Shown piece by piece: positions 45,011-55,362 of a stretch of DNA of 64,000 nt (within the stretch, counting starts at the first letter, position 1; every line of letters begins with the position of its first letter). The DNA lies in assembly GCA_947646735.1 (NCBI GenBank), contig CANTFK010000947.1:124001-188000 (forward strand), read 5' to 3'. Both the position numbers and the translations under genes were made by a program. The notes beneath the pieces were generated by a model. It ran no database searches and was not told where the DNA came from. It worked only from the letters and a program-made list of their open reading frames with translations. This DNA comes from Peronospora farinosa. Taxonomy: Eukaryota > Oomycota > Peronosporomycetes > Peronosporales > Peronosporaceae.

Positions 45011-45645
45011 GCCTCGTTGTGTGGCTCCGTCAGTGTAACGGAACATACTGCGCACAGAGGGCCATCGCTCTCTCTGTGTTGACTACTAGTCGTGGCGAGT
45101 TCGTTCACGACCCTGACGTGAGGCCAATCGGATGAAGCGATCAACAAATGAGTAAACACTTCACTGACGTCATAACCGCTTCGTCGTTTGACGGATCGAG
45201 AGAGACAATCTATCTTCCGCTGATACCGTGACAGCCACGGTATCCCAAGTATGCAATCAAATGCATAGTTCATCTCGTACACCAAAAAATCGTCGTTGCT
45301 CTGGAAACCGTCGAAAGTGTACGGTAAAACCACTGTTTTACGCGGGACACGTTTTGGTTGTCCATCGGCAAGTTTGACAACGATGTCACCTGGACCTTCT
45401 CGAACCGTGACAGTCGACGGGAGAAGGGAAAAACAGGATGCACGAAAGAGGTTGTTGGAAGTGCCAGAATCCAACAACGCTCGAAGTGGTCGCTTCACTC
45501 CAGCGACGATGAGACTGATAATAATCAGTCTCGAATCATCGCACATGGTGGTGGCATTGAAGTGAGTATGAATCACTTTGGGGCTAGGAGCCCGAGCTGC
45601 CACCTGAGTACTCGGGGATCCATTTCTGCCAGTAGGGCGCCCCAC
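44956..45645 (-). pseudogene. Family C protease region
   Basis: An open frame of 229 codons on the minus strand has the aspartic protease motif RALLDSGTSNNLFRAS and the downstream block FDCILGIPWLSRYQRKIDCL, typical of Ty3/gypsy proteases. It is out of frame with gag and with RT, at least partly through decay. Confidence 0.7.
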
Positions 45646-45647
45646 GA

Positions 45648-46673
45648 CTACTGGAACCGCTCATTTCTTGGCGGGACCACCGACGACACAGCGTCTCCTC
45701 GTGAGACAGCTGTGTTCGTAGTCACCGGTGCAGGTGCACAACAGACAGCCGCACGATGGCCTGTTTTACCACAGCGAAAACACTTCATCGTGTTAAGATT
45801 GCGAATTTCGCGGCTTAATAATTTGCCGCGACCACGAGAGGACTCAATTGCATCAATTTTCATTGGCTCTGGGCCAGACGTCCGGGGATGCTGTGACGCT
45901 GCGTGCAGGTACGACGACGCGACAGTGTAATCCTCACGAAGCGCGAGGGCAAATGCCTCCTCGAGGGACTTTGGCTCAGCACGTGTGAGGCAGTAACGCG
46001 TCATGCCCTCTTGCATACCAAAAATAAAGACATGGACTTGTGAAGCCATGTCAATTGGCTGCGTGGTAATATACGAAGCAAGATGACGTGTCTTCTGCAC
46101 GTAGTCACGCATCGACAGCTTGCCCTGTCGGAGTGAGAAGGAATCTGCAGGCAAGCGAGATTCATCTTGAGGAGGCTCGAAATCCAGTCGTAAGTCACGC
46201 TGGATATCGTCCAGCGTAGAAAACTCCGACTCATCTACGACGAGCTTTCCGAGAGCCCATTACTTGGCTTTTCCAGCAAGACGAGACAACAGGAAGTTGA
46301 CTTTGGCCGTCGGAGCGTCAATTAATCTTGACGCTATTGCAATATCCGCCTCGCGAAACCAGCGATTGAGGGGAGACGATCCGGACCGTCACCGGAGTAT
46401 GTTGACGTCTTCATCTTGATAGCGTCATGGTGCGAAGTGCTCGAGGGAGTCAATACTCGCCGATCAGCTTCGGCGAGCTCGCGCACCGTAAAGTCTTGGA
46501 TGGCGGCACGTTAATCATCAGGCATCGCTGTGATCAGCAGCGACGTCACAATAGTTTCGCCAGACACCGCCGCGAGGCGATGTAGTGCCTGCCACTCCAC
46601 CGAGGTGAGATGTGGAAAATCAGAGTGCTCCAGTGAGACCGCTGGAGCCACCGAATACTCGCCCATGTTCATC
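45648..46673 (-). pseudogene. Family C gag with zinc knuckle
   Basis: Starts at an ATG near 46673 (MNMGEYSVAPAVSLEHSDFP), about 40 bp from the 5' LTR. One TAA and frameshifts lie in the first 450 bp. The core reads YVQKTRHLASYITTQPIDMA and the nucleocapsid has GPEPMKIDAIES and CFRCGKTGHRAAVC near 45750-45790. Confidence 0.7.
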
Positions 46674-46693
46674 TAAAATCTGGTCATTGGAAG

Positions 46694-46711
46694 GACTACT
46701 AAGTGCTACCA
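46694..46711 (-). promoter_or_regulatory. Primer-binding site of family C
   Basis: Minus strand TGGTAGCACTTAGTAGTCC lies two bases inside the 5' LTR. It is nearly the same as the family B site, including bases beyond a normal 18-nt primer match (CTTCC follows in both). Confidence 0.55.
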
Positions 46712-46713
46712 GG

Positions 46714-47020
46714 TGTAAGGGGCTAAGGACCCGTTACCGTCTTACACTAAATGGGCGTTGAGGAAGCGCTCGTAATTAACTCTTAAGTATAACTCTGTTT
46801 TATTTTGTTTTAGTTTTAATTCGCAGTAAGTGCGGATATGTTCCCTAGCTCATGGGATGGAAGTCAATTTATTATTGGTTAATTATTGGGTCTGGCACGC
46901 CAATAATAAACCAATAATAAAATGACGCGCAGTATCCGCTTATTGGATACTGCCTTATGCCTACTTATGTAATTATGTATTAATCCTATAACTACTTATG
47001 TAATAGGTAGACCTATTACA
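46714..47020 (-). repeat. 5' LTR of family C (307 bp) with long hairpins
   Basis: TGTAAGGGGC to CTATTACA. A 22-bp arm at 46869-46890 pairs with 46901-46922 with one mismatch around a 10-base loop. The next 9-bp stem, GCAGTATCC/GGATACTGC, lies at 46930-46954. Confidence 0.85.
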
Positions 47021-47436
47021 AATATAGCGTACGCTCTATCGAAAAAAGTCCAAGGCTATCACCAACTGGCCAGTGCCAGTCGATGTCAAGGGACTAAGGA
47101 AGTTCCTTGGGCTAGCGGCGTACGAGCACAAGCACTCGCGCAATTAAGCCGAGATGACAGTAAATATTTCTTGTTTACTCAAGGAAGATGTAAAGTGGAA
47201 TTGGAACTCTAGCTGTCAGCGCTCTTTTAAGCGTATCAAGAAAAGCATGATGCGATCGGCGGTGTTAACGGGGCAGATCAGGAAAGACCATTTCTTGTGG
47301 TCTGTGATGCAAATGATTGTGTAATCGGCTGCGCACATATGCAGTACGACACAGATGGATTTGAGCGTGTCGTCTGTTATCAATCACGTCATCTGAAAGC
47401 AGCTGAGCGTATTTATCCAGCGTATGACACGGATAT
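47021..47436 (+). pseudogene. Element H RT thumb and RNase H start
   Basis: Continues element H: NWPVPVDVKGLRKFLGLAAY near 47060-47120, CLLKEDVKWNW, then MVCDANDCVIGCAHMQYDTD and RVVCYQSRHLKAAERIYPAY, the RNase H block with the first catalytic Asp in VCDAN. It ends in YDTDI where D is inserted. Confidence 0.7.
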
Positions 47437-48074
47437 TGTAGCGGAGCTGCACAGCTCTTTAGCCAGAGGAAGACTTTCGGCTGGAAGCCTCTTAGTTCGA
47501 GAGAACTAAATAGAGTTAAGGCTAAAAGCCACTTAGTTCTAAGGAACTAATTAAACGACTGAAAGTAACCCTGTTCTAAGGAACTAGAAGAGAGACTTTA
47601 GTCAGTCAAGCAATAAGCTTAAGGCTCAGAGAACCAACGCACAGGGTGCAAGAACAAGCTAGAAGCTTAGAGGTTCAGAGAACCAACGCACGAAGTGCAC
47701 AAGAGAACAAGTCAGAACGACTTGTGATCTTAAACTCAAAAGAAAAACTGATTTTATTTATGCTTTAAGATTTTATGAATAGTCCTACTCTAAGTACACT
47801 ACACTAGATTAATTACTATAATAGTAATTATTATATGCAGACTTTGCTATTGGACGACGTATCGTCTAAACATCTGTGTATGATGTACTTAGTACAGCGT
47901 TATCGATTATCGAATCCTAATCGATAAGATACGGTATTACCGAATACCGTATCTCAACGCTTATACTTAATACCTCTCTAAAGAGAAGTATCATAATGCA
48001 TTATATGCAATACAAGGGGAGTTTAACCGTAAACTCCCGGAAAGACGCTACAACCGTCGTGTAACCCCGTTACA
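47437..48074 (-). repeat. 3' LTR of family D, hairpin-tiled (638 bp)
   Basis: TGTAGCGGAG to CCGTTACA. Consecutive perfect stems include TTAGTTC/GAACTAA (47492-47509 and again 47533-47550), TTATCGATTA/TAATCGATAA (near 47909-47927), GATACGGTATT/AATACCGTATC (47928-47953, loop ACCG) and GGGAGTTTA/TAAACTCCC (48017-48038, loop ACCG). Confidence 0.9.
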
Positions 48075-48088
48075 CCCTCCCCCACCAG
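48075..48088 (-). promoter_or_regulatory. Polypurine tract of family D
   Basis: On the minus strand GGTGGGGGAGGG abuts the 3' LTR start, as expected for the plus-strand primer of reverse transcription. Confidence 0.7.
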
Positions 48089-48167
48089 ACTGACGTTCCC
48101 ATAGAATGTCACTCGACATTTTTCCTCTTAGAGGTAGTGCTTTAGCGAACGCTTAAAACCTCACGGT

Positions 48168-49469
48168 TTGTTCACGGCACACAACATGACGCCTCCCGGC
48201 AGTGAGTCACAGACTCTTAGGGACCTCATTGAGGACGACCTTGAAGAAGCGGTTGATTACGAAAGTGACACCGTCTTTGTGGGACCCGATGGGTCCCCTT
48301 TAGCCACCCTCACGGGTGAAGATGACACTCGTCATGCACCGAATCCGTTCCTTGAACGAGGTGCAGCAGATGCGCTAACAGCGTTACGTGACCCGCCTGA
48401 CGTATCATCAACGGTAACGGTTACCAATCCACTCGACGAGCAGCAACAGCGGTCCATCGACCAAGAGGAAGGCGCCAAGCGCCGAACGAAGAACATGACG
48501 CGGCTGAAGGATCACCGACAGTACAGGTTCAAGCCACCTACGGTGGAAGAACGCATAAAGGAAGCATCTGGGCATTCCCTTTCTGGTTGGACCATTGGGC
48601 CTGAGGCCATTTCGCCTGAGGATGTTGCCACACGCACGGCACTTCGACAACGATATCTGGAGCCCCATATCACTACTCAAAGCCAATACTTGGCACGCCT
48701 TAATAGGCAAGTGCGCGGTGCGCCAGTTCCTCCGATGAAGGGTGTTCCCATCCTTCTGTTCGCGGGGGAAACCGAGGACGAAGAAGACACGGCTTTCAGC
48801 CGCTGGGCGCATTATGCGCGACGTTTAAGCAGCATGTGGTCCCTACGGGCAAGCGCCGATGTGGCAGATATCCGACTTGAGCGGAAGATGCGTTATGATT
48901 ACGCTAAATTGAAGGCCCGGGGAAAATTGAAATCCCAACGAACGCATTATGCGCCTGCTGCCCAGCAGCCCAATGTTTCGGCTACCCCTGTAGCCGCGAG
49001 TTCACGACAGCCCGAGGCCGCTAACCCGCCTACCCTCACCATTACTGGTGAGAAGAGTCAGCGCCAACAGGCAGACCCTGCGCACGACGCTCAAAAACGT
49101 CCACGACGTATGGGCAGTCCTGCCGAAGGGGAGTCTCAAACTCCCATGAATTCCATGATTCGGGATAACCCCGCCATTTCACCAGATACTGGTTTTGACC
49201 ATGGCGGCGACGCTTCTGCAGTAGACGTTCCACATGGAACTGCAGGTTCCCCTGCGCATCGAGCAAAGGAGGAGGAGGTCGGTGTATCGGAACAAGCTCA
49301 TGCCGAGCTTGTTCAGGAGGTGCGGACCCTTCGTGAGGAGAGGCAGACGATGAACTCCCGGCTGGAGTCCCTGGAAGAGAGTCGGACCCGAATGCAGGGT
49401 CAACTTTACTTGTTGGTGCAGATGCTCCGTCCCGCGACAATGCCAATGGGCCCGGCGCGAGCGCCTTAG
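48168..49469 (+). CDS. Intact opposite-strand ORF of family D, 433 aa
   Basis: An uninterrupted frame from an ATG 93 bp inside the 3' LTR to TAG at 49469, on the strand opposite to gag-pol. Residues 15-60 are acidic ([20 protein letters not shown]). A conserved-looking middle follows ([40 protein letters not shown]), then a Gln/Pro/Ser-rich stretch. The C-terminus is a predicted coiled coil ([20 protein letters not shown] then [20 protein letters not shown], residues about 375-425). No signal peptide, membrane segment or known domain is visible. The last 428 bp lie opposite the chromodomain end of pol, open on both strands. Expression would need an antisense promoter, probably in the 3' LTR. 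Function unknown. Confidence 0.65.
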   Translation: MFTAHNMTPPGSESQTLRDLIEDDLEEAVDYESDTVFVGPDGSPLATLTGEDDTRHAPNPFLERGAADALTALRDPPDVSSTVTVTNPLDEQQQRSIDQEEGAKRRTKNMTRLKDHRQYRFKPPTVEERIKEASGHSLSGWTIGPEAISPEDVATRTALRQRYLEPHITTQSQYLARLNRQVRGAPVPPMKGVPILLFAGETEDEEDTAFSRWAHYARRLSSMWSLRASADVADIRLERKMRYDYAKLKARGKLKSQRTHYAPAAQQPNVSATPVAASSRQPEAANPPTLTITGEKSQRQQADPAHDAQKRPRRMGSPAEGESQTPMNSMIRDNPAISPDTGFDHGGDASAVDVPHGTAGSPAHRAKEEEVGVSEQAHAELVQEVRTLREERQTMNSRLESLEESRTRMQGQLYLLVQMLRPATMPMGPARAP

Positions 49470-52400
49470 CGTCTATTTGGGATGGATCCCGATAAGGTTT
49501 TAGCATGGCGACATAGAACACAGGATGTGTACGCAATTTGCGCGGCAAGTTAAGCGTATACGCTGTGCCTTTCTTGGCAATGACCTTAAAGGGTCCGATA
49601 AAGCGCGGACGCAACTTCGTCTTAAAGACAGCGGATATTACATTGGTAGGTAGGTTTTTAGCATTAAGTAATACTTGGTCTCCGACCTCATAATCATTAA
49701 TACAACCTCTGCCTTTCGCATCTGCATATTCCTTTTGTTTATCTTGACTATCAGCCATTGCATCTTGCACATGTCGTAAGACATTTAGTCGCGTTGCGAG
49801 AAACGCATTTACCTGTTTCCTAACAGTATTAGGGCTGACATCAGCAAGCCGATCGGCAACCTCTCCCTCACCAAGCTTTGAACCACTCGGTGGTAGCGTT
49901 AACGGAACGCGTGGGTGTGTGAGACCATTGACATAGAACGGAGTGTAGCCGGTGGAGGCGTGCACGGAATTATTGAGTGCAAACTCAACTACAGGGAGCA
50001 TAGAGCTCCAACGCTTAGGCGTTTCAGCACAAACGCTGCGTAGGATATCTTCAACAACGCGATTTACGCGTTCGGTTTGACCATCGGTCTGCGGATGATC
50101 CGCCGTGGACATGTCTAAACGGGTGCCCAGCACCTGGAAGACGGACTTCCAAAATTTACTCGTAAAACGAGGATCACGATCAGAAACAATTGCCACTGGC
50201 AAGCCATGTTGGCGAAACACCCGATCGATAAACAGCTCCGCTGTACCCACACCATCGATCGAATCTGGCACAGCCGCTAAGTGAGTCATCTTGCTCAAAC
50301 GGTCAACAAAGACCACAATACCTGTATTGCCATGCGAATCTTTAGGTAGGCCAAACACAAAGTCCATACTAATGGACTCCCAGCACCCAGTGGGAATAGG
50401 CAAACTAGCCAGCGGCGCTGCCAAATGGGGCGAGGGTTTCACCCGTTGACACGTTTCACACGTACGCACATATGTGCTCACCCATTTGTATAATTTGGGC
50501 CACCAATAACTTTGGCATACTTTTTCACGACCCAAATGACCACCGATGGCGGTGTCATGTACCTCATAGAGGATACGATGCTTCAGGTCCTCGTCATGAG
50601 GAACTACAATACGCGGAGGATCCGCTACATCTGTACGATAGTACAACAGCCCCTCATCGATAGAATATCGATGGAGGCTTGCACGCAATCGTGCCGACAA
50701 TTTAATGTCCGAGTCTTTAAACTCCTCACTGCCAAGAGCATATAGCAACGCTATACAGTGATCATCTTTAGCATACGCCGTACGAATGAGATCGGTGATA
50801 GAAGACGACAACATCGTCACATGAGCAAGCTCATAATCAGGTCTGCGTGACAACGCATCAGCCAAAGCATTTTGCTTGCCCGGCTTATATTTCACCTCGA
50901 AGTTATATTCGGCAAAGAATGACAGCCATCTGGCCATTCTCTGCGAGAGATGCGGCGACTGAGTCGCAGTGCGTAACGACGCATGATCGGTATAGATCAC
51001 AAAAGGCTTTGAGCCCAGCAGATGAACTCTGAATTTGACCAGGGCATACTTCATCGCAAGTAGCTCTTTGTCGTGAACTGGATAGTTCTTTTCTGCAGCT
51101 TTCAGCTGGCGAGATTCAAAAGCGATTACACGCTCACGGCCTTCATCATCTGATTGTAACAGAGCACTGCCAATGGCAAAATCCGATGCGTCACAGACGA
51201 CGCTAAACGGTCGGTCAGGGTCTGGCAAAGCCAAAATAGGAGCATGTAGAAGGCTTGCCTTCACTGCTTGAAAAGCATTTTCGTGTTCGGCATGCCAACA
51301 CCATTCCACATCCTTTTTAAGGAGATTGGATAACGGCCGAGCCATATCAGCGTAATTTTCGCTATACTTGTGTAAGTAATTGGCAAGGCCAAGCCATTTA
51401 CGCAAGTCCTTCTGAGATTGTGGAACAGGCCAATCGACTATGGCTTTGACTTTGGCGGGATCCGCTCGTAGTCCTCGCTTCCCAATGAAGCACCCTAGAA
51501 AGGGAATTTCTTCGGCCCCGAAGATGCACTTAGAGGCATTAGCATATAATTTATTAGTGCGCATGCACTCGAGCACTGCTCGTAAATGAACAATATGGTT
51601 CTCGATATCTGACCGACCATGTTCAGCTCGGCTATGGACAAAAATGTCATCAAAATACGTCTGTGCATAACTTCGATGGGGTCGAAACAATTGCGTCACC
51701 AAACGGTTAAACGTAGCCGGAGCATTAGATAGCCCTTGGGGCATCATTAACCACTCCCAGAGCATACCGCTCGGAGTACTAACAGCAGTAAGCGGAATAT
51801 CACTAGCTCGCATGAGCAATTGGTAATAACCATCGACTAAGTCGAGCGCACTGTACATGGTACAACCGACCATATTGTTCTGAAGAACATCCTTTCTAGG
51901 TATCGGTGTCTGTGCAGGTATAGTGGCCGCATTGAGCTTATTATAAGCATGAACAATACGCCATTTACCATTTGGTTTCTTAACACAGAAAGTGGGTGTC
52001 GAGTGCGGAGATTTACTTTCACGCACCATGCCCGCCGCGTGCTTTGCACGAAAGAACTCGTCAATGACGTCACACTGTTCTTTGGGTAAAGGCCACTGCC
52101 GTGTTACACAGTATTTGGTTCCGGGAACCAAGTCAATTTCATGACGTACGCCCCTATCAGGTGGTAGAACCGACGGTGGATCGTGACACACCACGTCCTG
52201 GAATTCTTTTACCAAAGGATAGTAGGGATCTGAAGGGTCCTTTAGAATAGATGCCCCACTACGTGCACTTAGTGCCGCTTTGGTATCTTCAAGGACTGTC
52301 TCATCGACAAGCGAGGATGAGTTCAGCTCGAGGTTAGGTCGAATGACCACCATATCGGACAGAGCACCTGCCTTCAAGGCCTGATGAAATTCATCCACAG

Positions 52401-52737
52401 ACATTTCGCCTAGCTCTAAAAGAGCATTTAATGATGGGAGGGCCTTAAGGTCAACCTCACCATCTACATCACCTGTCACTCCGTTGACCAGGGTGTACAA
52501 CTGGTCATTGACATTACTATGCGATAAAACAGACGCTTTGAGCCTCGCAGCCGCCATCTGGCGACGCTGCCGTCTCATTGACGAGACCGTACTCTTTGAA
52601 GTACTTGGGATGTTATCTTCCCCAAGGTCAACAGACCCCTTGTCGTTTACCTGCCCTATGTAAGGGCCGATGTCATTACCGACACCCAATGGGTCACTAG
52701 TACCAGTGACTTCACTAACAAGGTCATTGACCTTCAC
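49042..52737 (-). CDS. Family D pol: RT, RNase H, integrase, chromodomain (1231 codons open)
   Basis: Domains in order: linker with VGNDIG repeats; RT from [20 protein letters not shown] through [20 protein letters not shown] to the active site [15 protein letters not shown] (codons for YFDD at 51646-51657); RNase H ([57 protein letters not shown]); integrase zinc ligands ([24 protein letters not shown]), core ([50 protein letters not shown]) and C-terminal fold ([20 protein letters not shown]); and a chromodomain ([20 protein letters not shown]). All catalytic motifs are present. The ATG at 52737 is only the first after a TGA at 52783; the parent frame starts upstream in the protease. Confidence 0.85.
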   Translation of the reverse strand: MKVNDLVSEVTGTSDPLGVGNDIGPYIGQVNDKGSVDLGEDNIPSTSKSTVSSMRRQRRQMAAARLKASVLSHSNVNDQLYTLVNGVTGDVDGEVDLKALPSLNALLELGEMSVDEFHQALKAGALSDMVVIRPNLELNSSSLVDETVLEDTKAALSARSGASILKDPSDPYYPLVKEFQDVVCHDPPSVLPPDRGVRHEIDLVPGTKYCVTRQWPLPKEQCDVIDEFFRAKHAAGMVRESKSPHSTPTFCVKKPNGKWRIVHAYNKLNAATIPAQTPIPRKDVLQNNMVGCTMYSALDLVDGYYQLLMRASDIPLTAVSTPSGMLWEWLMMPQGLSNAPATFNRLVTQLFRPHRSYAQTYFDDIFVHSRAEHGRSDIENHIVHLRAVLECMRTNKLYANASKCIFGAEEIPFLGCFIGKRGLRADPAKVKAIVDWPVPQSQKDLRKWLGLANYLHKYSENYADMARPLSNLLKKDVEWCWHAEHENAFQAVKASLLHAPILALPDPDRPFSVVCDASDFAIGSALLQSDDEGRERVIAFESRQLKAAEKNYPVHDKELLAMKYALVKFRVHLLGSKPFVIYTDHASLRTATQSPHLSQRMARWLSFFAEYNFEVKYKPGKQNALADALSRRPDYELAHVTMLSSSITDLIRTAYAKDDHCIALLYALGSEEFKDSDIKLSARLRASLHRYSIDEGLLYYRTDVADPPRIVVPHDEDLKHRILYEVHDTAIGGHLGREKVCQSYWWPKLYKWVSTYVRTCETCQRVKPSPHLAAPLASLPIPTGCWESISMDFVFGLPKDSHGNTGIVVFVDRLSKMTHLAAVPDSIDGVGTAELFIDRVFRQHGLPVAIVSDRDPRFTSKFWKSVFQVLGTRLDMSTADHPQTDGQTERVNRVVEDILRSVCAETPKRWSSMLPVVEFALNNSVHASTGYTPFYVNGLTHPRVPLTLPPSGSKLGEGEVADRLADVSPNTVRKQVNAFLATRLNVLRHVQDAMADSQDKQKEYADAKGRGCINDYEVGDQVLLNAKNLPTNVISAVFKTKLRPRFIGPFKVIAKKGTAYTLNLPRKLRTHPVFYVAMLKPYRDPSQIDAKALAPGPLALSRDGASAPTSKVDPAFGSDSLPGTPAGSSSSASPHEGSAPPEQARHELVPIHRPPPPLLDAQGNLQFHVERLLQKRRRHGQNQYLVKWRGYPESWNSWEFETPLRQDCPYVVDVFERRAQGLPVGADSSHQ

Positions 52738-52972
52738 TCGCTCTATACGAGAGCCGATGTCATTACCGACATCCAGTGAATCTCATTTACAGCCAATATC
52801 ACTAACAAGGTCATCGACCTTAACTTGCTCTATACGAGAGCCGATGTCATTACCGACATCCAGTGAATCGCATTTACAGCCAATATCACTAACAAGGTCA
52901 TTGACCTTCACTCGCTCTATACGAGAGCCGATGTCATTACCGACATCCAGTAAATCGCATTTACAGCCAATA
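52712..52972 (-). repeat. 87-bp tandem repeats coding a 29-aa unit in the PR-RT linker
   Basis: Three units start at 52712, 52799 and 52886, with a diverged copy on the left (about 52625-52711). Each codes on the minus strand a unit containing [20 protein letters not shown] and then VNDLVSDIG. One unit has TGA where the others have TGC (52783-52785), creating the only stop between protease and RT. Confidence 0.9.
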
Positions 52973-53576
52973 TTACTATGAGTATCACTTAACGGAGTAC
53001 GTGCCGTTCCACTAAGTGTCATTGAGCTCTGCTCGACACTATTATTGCTGACATCGGAGTTTATCAACTCAGACACTCCAATGTCCAGCACATTAACTGA
53101 ATCAGTTAATGGCTCGCGCCAATAGCACTTTTGTTTTCTAGCGAAGGTGGGTTCATGACTCTCCAAAGCTTCGCTAGGAACATTGCGCGTTGCGCCTAAG
53201 GTTTTGGATCTCCAATCGATCCACGGCTCATGGCGTTCCAGCCAGGCCATACCGAGAATGAGATCATATCTCGAGTCCAAATCTAGACAAGACAGCGTTC
53301 AACGCTATTGAAATCTAAAAATTTCACACCTAAGTTCAACGGAACTTTAGGAACGGTGACACGTACACCAGTCGCGAGACGTACGGTTATACTGTCACCC
53401 TCTTGCGCTTCCAGCGCCTCAGCATACAGCTGACTCCCCTCAAGGGAGCGACGTCGGACATAGTTCCCTGACGCCCCTGAGTCAATTAAAATTGACCAGG
53501 GTTTCTCAAAACCCTTAACGGTTGCCGACACAACCAACAAGCCTGGCTTGTAATTTTGTTCTATGGGAGCATCCAC
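52783..53576 (-). pseudogene. Family D protease, one frameshift
   Basis: SILIDSGASGNYVRRRS (active site) in the frame 53576-53283, then after a one-base shift RYDLILGMAWLERHEPWIDW in the frame 53280-52783. Both are typical of Ty3/gypsy proteases. Restoring one base near 53281 would join them; this could also be a programmed shift, but its position inside the protease argues for damage. Confidence 0.75.
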
Positions 53577-53662
53577 AGAACCACCTGGGGCTAAGCCCTG
53601 TTTACCTTTACCTCCTAAAGATTCAACAGAACTTAGTTCTTTCCCAGTAGGGCGCCCCGCGC

Positions 53663-54670
53663 CTACTGGGAGTCGACATTTTCCCCTGCGGTGCTCGCCT
53701 TTTGGCTAGGAGCAGGGCTTCGGCTTTGCCGATTTGAACGTTGCTTTCGCAACGGACAGCTAGGGCGGAGATGCCTAGTGCTTCCGCACATGTAACATCT
53801 ACGGATGCTACCTTGCTGCTCAGCAGCTTGAAGCTCAGCTTCTTCAGCATGGCTGAGGTCCATGGGTTCCGCCCTATTAGAGGTATTTGATTGATACCAG
53901 GGCAGACCATATCGAGCAGATTTAAAATTGAATTCAGCGTTAAATGCTACGCTTACTGCCTCCTCAAAAGTTGAAGGCTGGACACGTAAAACTTCCGTCC
54001 TGGCGACCCCAGTGCGAAGTCCCTCCATAAAAATGGTTACTCGGACTTCCTCTGCCAGTGGGTCCTGCTGCATAGCAGCAATGAGAGTTCTCAACTCTTG
54101 GACATAGTCCGACAATTCTTTCTTACCCTTTCGGGTAGCTAGGAAGCGTGAGCGCACACGATAAGCCTGATTAGGCGGTGCAAACACACAAGTTAATTGC
54201 TTTTTAAGCATCTCCCATGTGGGAAATGCAGCATTTACAGAGACACCGCTCGTTAGAGCCCACTCTCTAGCTCTTCCACCGAGCTTAGAAATGGCCAAGC
54301 CAACTCGTTGCTTATCGGATGCAAGCATGGCGGCATCCATTGCCATTTCAACTTCTCGGATCCAGAGGAGAAGGTTCTCTCCCTCCTTCCCCTCGAAGGT
54401 CTTGACACTTAAAACAAGTGGACGAGCCTTTGGCTCTGCATCGGTCACAGGTACCGAAATGTACTGTATAGGCGCGGCTGACGCTGCCTGGTCATGGACC
54501 TGCCCGAGGAGCGTTGCCTCGTAACGCATAAAGGCCTCAAGACGAGAATTTAGAACCTCGGGGCCTTGGGCCAAAAGGGCCTCGATTTGATCAGGCCCGA
54601 CGAACGCAGATAGTTTATCTAAGGCGAGTCGTTGTGCCTCAGAGAGGTGATTTTGATTCTCCATTATCAC
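53663..54670 (-). CDS. Family D gag, intact, 335 aa
   Basis: Starts at an ATG about 55 bp from the 5' LTR. The capsid-like core reads [55 protein letters not shown] and [20 protein letters not shown]. The nucleocapsid has [14 protein letters not shown] and a CX2CX4HX4C knuckle [14 protein letters not shown], then a basic Ser/Arg tail. It would form the particle around the element RNA in the cytoplasm. Confidence 0.85.
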   Translation of the reverse strand: MIMENQNHLSEAQRLALDKLSAFVGPDQIEALLAQGPEVLNSRLEAFMRYEATLLGQVHDQAASAAPIQYISVPVTDAEPKARPLVLSVKTFEGKEGENLLLWIREVEMAMDAAMLASDKQRVGLAISKLGGRAREWALTSGVSVNAAFPTWEMLKKQLTCVFAPPNQAYRVRSRFLATRKGKKELSDYVQELRTLIAAMQQDPLAEEVRVTIFMEGLRTGVARTEVLRVQPSTFEEAVSVAFNAEFNFKSARYGLPWYQSNTSNRAEPMDLSHAEEAELQAAEQQGSIRRCYMCGSTRHLRPSCPLRKQRSNRQSRSPAPSQKASTAGENVDSQ

Positions 54671-54704
54671 AGAGGGTCAGTCTTTAAAGACTCAGGTGTA
54701 GGAT

Positions 54705-54722
54705 TGCCTACAAGTGCTACCA
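54705..54722 (-). promoter_or_regulatory. Primer-binding site of family D
   Basis: Minus strand TGGTAGCACTTGTAGGCA two bases inside the 5' LTR. It shares TGGTAGCACT with families B and C. Confidence 0.6.
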
Positions 54723-54724
54723 AG

Positions 54725-55362
54725 TGTAGCGGAGCTGCACAGCTCTTTAGCCAGAGGAAGACTTTCGGCTGGAAGCCTCTTAGTTCGAGAGAACTAAATA
54801 GAGTTAAGGCTAAAAGCCACTTAGTTCTAAGGAACTAATTAAACGACTGAAAGTAACCCTGTTCTAAGGAACTAGAAGAGAGACTTTAGTCAGTCAAGCA
54901 ATAAGCTTAAGGCTCAGAGAACCAACGCACAGGGTGCAAGAACAAGCTAGAAGCTTAGAGGTTCAGAGAACCAACGCACGAAGTGCACAAGAGAACAAGT
55001 CAGAACGACTTGTGATCATAAACTCAAAAGGAGAACGGATTTTATTTATGCTTTAAGATTTTATGAATAGTCCTACTCTAAGTACACTACACTAGATTAA
55101 TTACTATAATAGTAATTATTATATGCAGACTTTGCTATTGGACGACGTATCGTCTAAACATCTGTGTATGATGTACTTAGTACAGCGTTATCGATTATCG
55201 AATCCTAATCGATAAGATACGGTATTACCGAATACCGTATCTCAACGCTTATACTTAATACCTCTCTAAAGAGAAGTATCATAATGCATTATATGCAATA
55301 CAAGGGGAGTTTAACCGTAAACTCCCGGAAAGACGCTACAACCGTCGTGTAACCCCGTTACA
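54725..55362 (-). repeat. 5' LTR of family D (638 bp)
   Basis: Same length as the 3' LTR and nearly the same sequence; visible differences cluster near 55017-55038 (CATAAACTC and GGAGAACGG in place of CTTAAACTC and AAAAACTGA). It carries the same hairpin series. Confidence 0.9.

Larger units (their letters stand above)
39468..47020 (-). mobile_element. Ty3/gypsy element, family C, with two LTRs
   Basis: Minus-strand element with LTRs at 46714-47020 (5') and 39468-39773 (3'), flanked by the 5-bp duplication AATAT (39463-39467 and 47021-47025). It contains gag, protease, RT, RNase H and integrase in that order plus an opposite-strand ORF. The LTRs show roughly 15 differences over 306 bp, so it is older than D. 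Pol ends in an acidic tail (SLDDDIDDD) without a chromodomain. Confidence 0.85.
47437..55362 (-). mobile_element. Ty3/gypsy element, family D, nearly intact
   Basis: Minus-strand element with two 638-bp LTRs (54725-55362 and 47437-48074) that differ at only about five positions I could see. It is flanked by the 5-bp duplication GATAT (47432-47436 and 55363-55367). It has intact gag, a protease frame with one shift, a 1231-codon RT to chromodomain frame, an intact opposite-strand ORF, a primer site and a polypurine tract. The known lesions are one TGA (52783-52785) and one frameshift near 53281. It is the youngest insertion in the window and lies within RNase H of element H. Confidence 0.9.

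Noticed and set aside
52783..52785. TGA between D protease and RT as a recoded selenocysteine or readthrough codon
   Set aside because: Sister repeat units have TGC at the same place, so a point mutation is the simpler reading.
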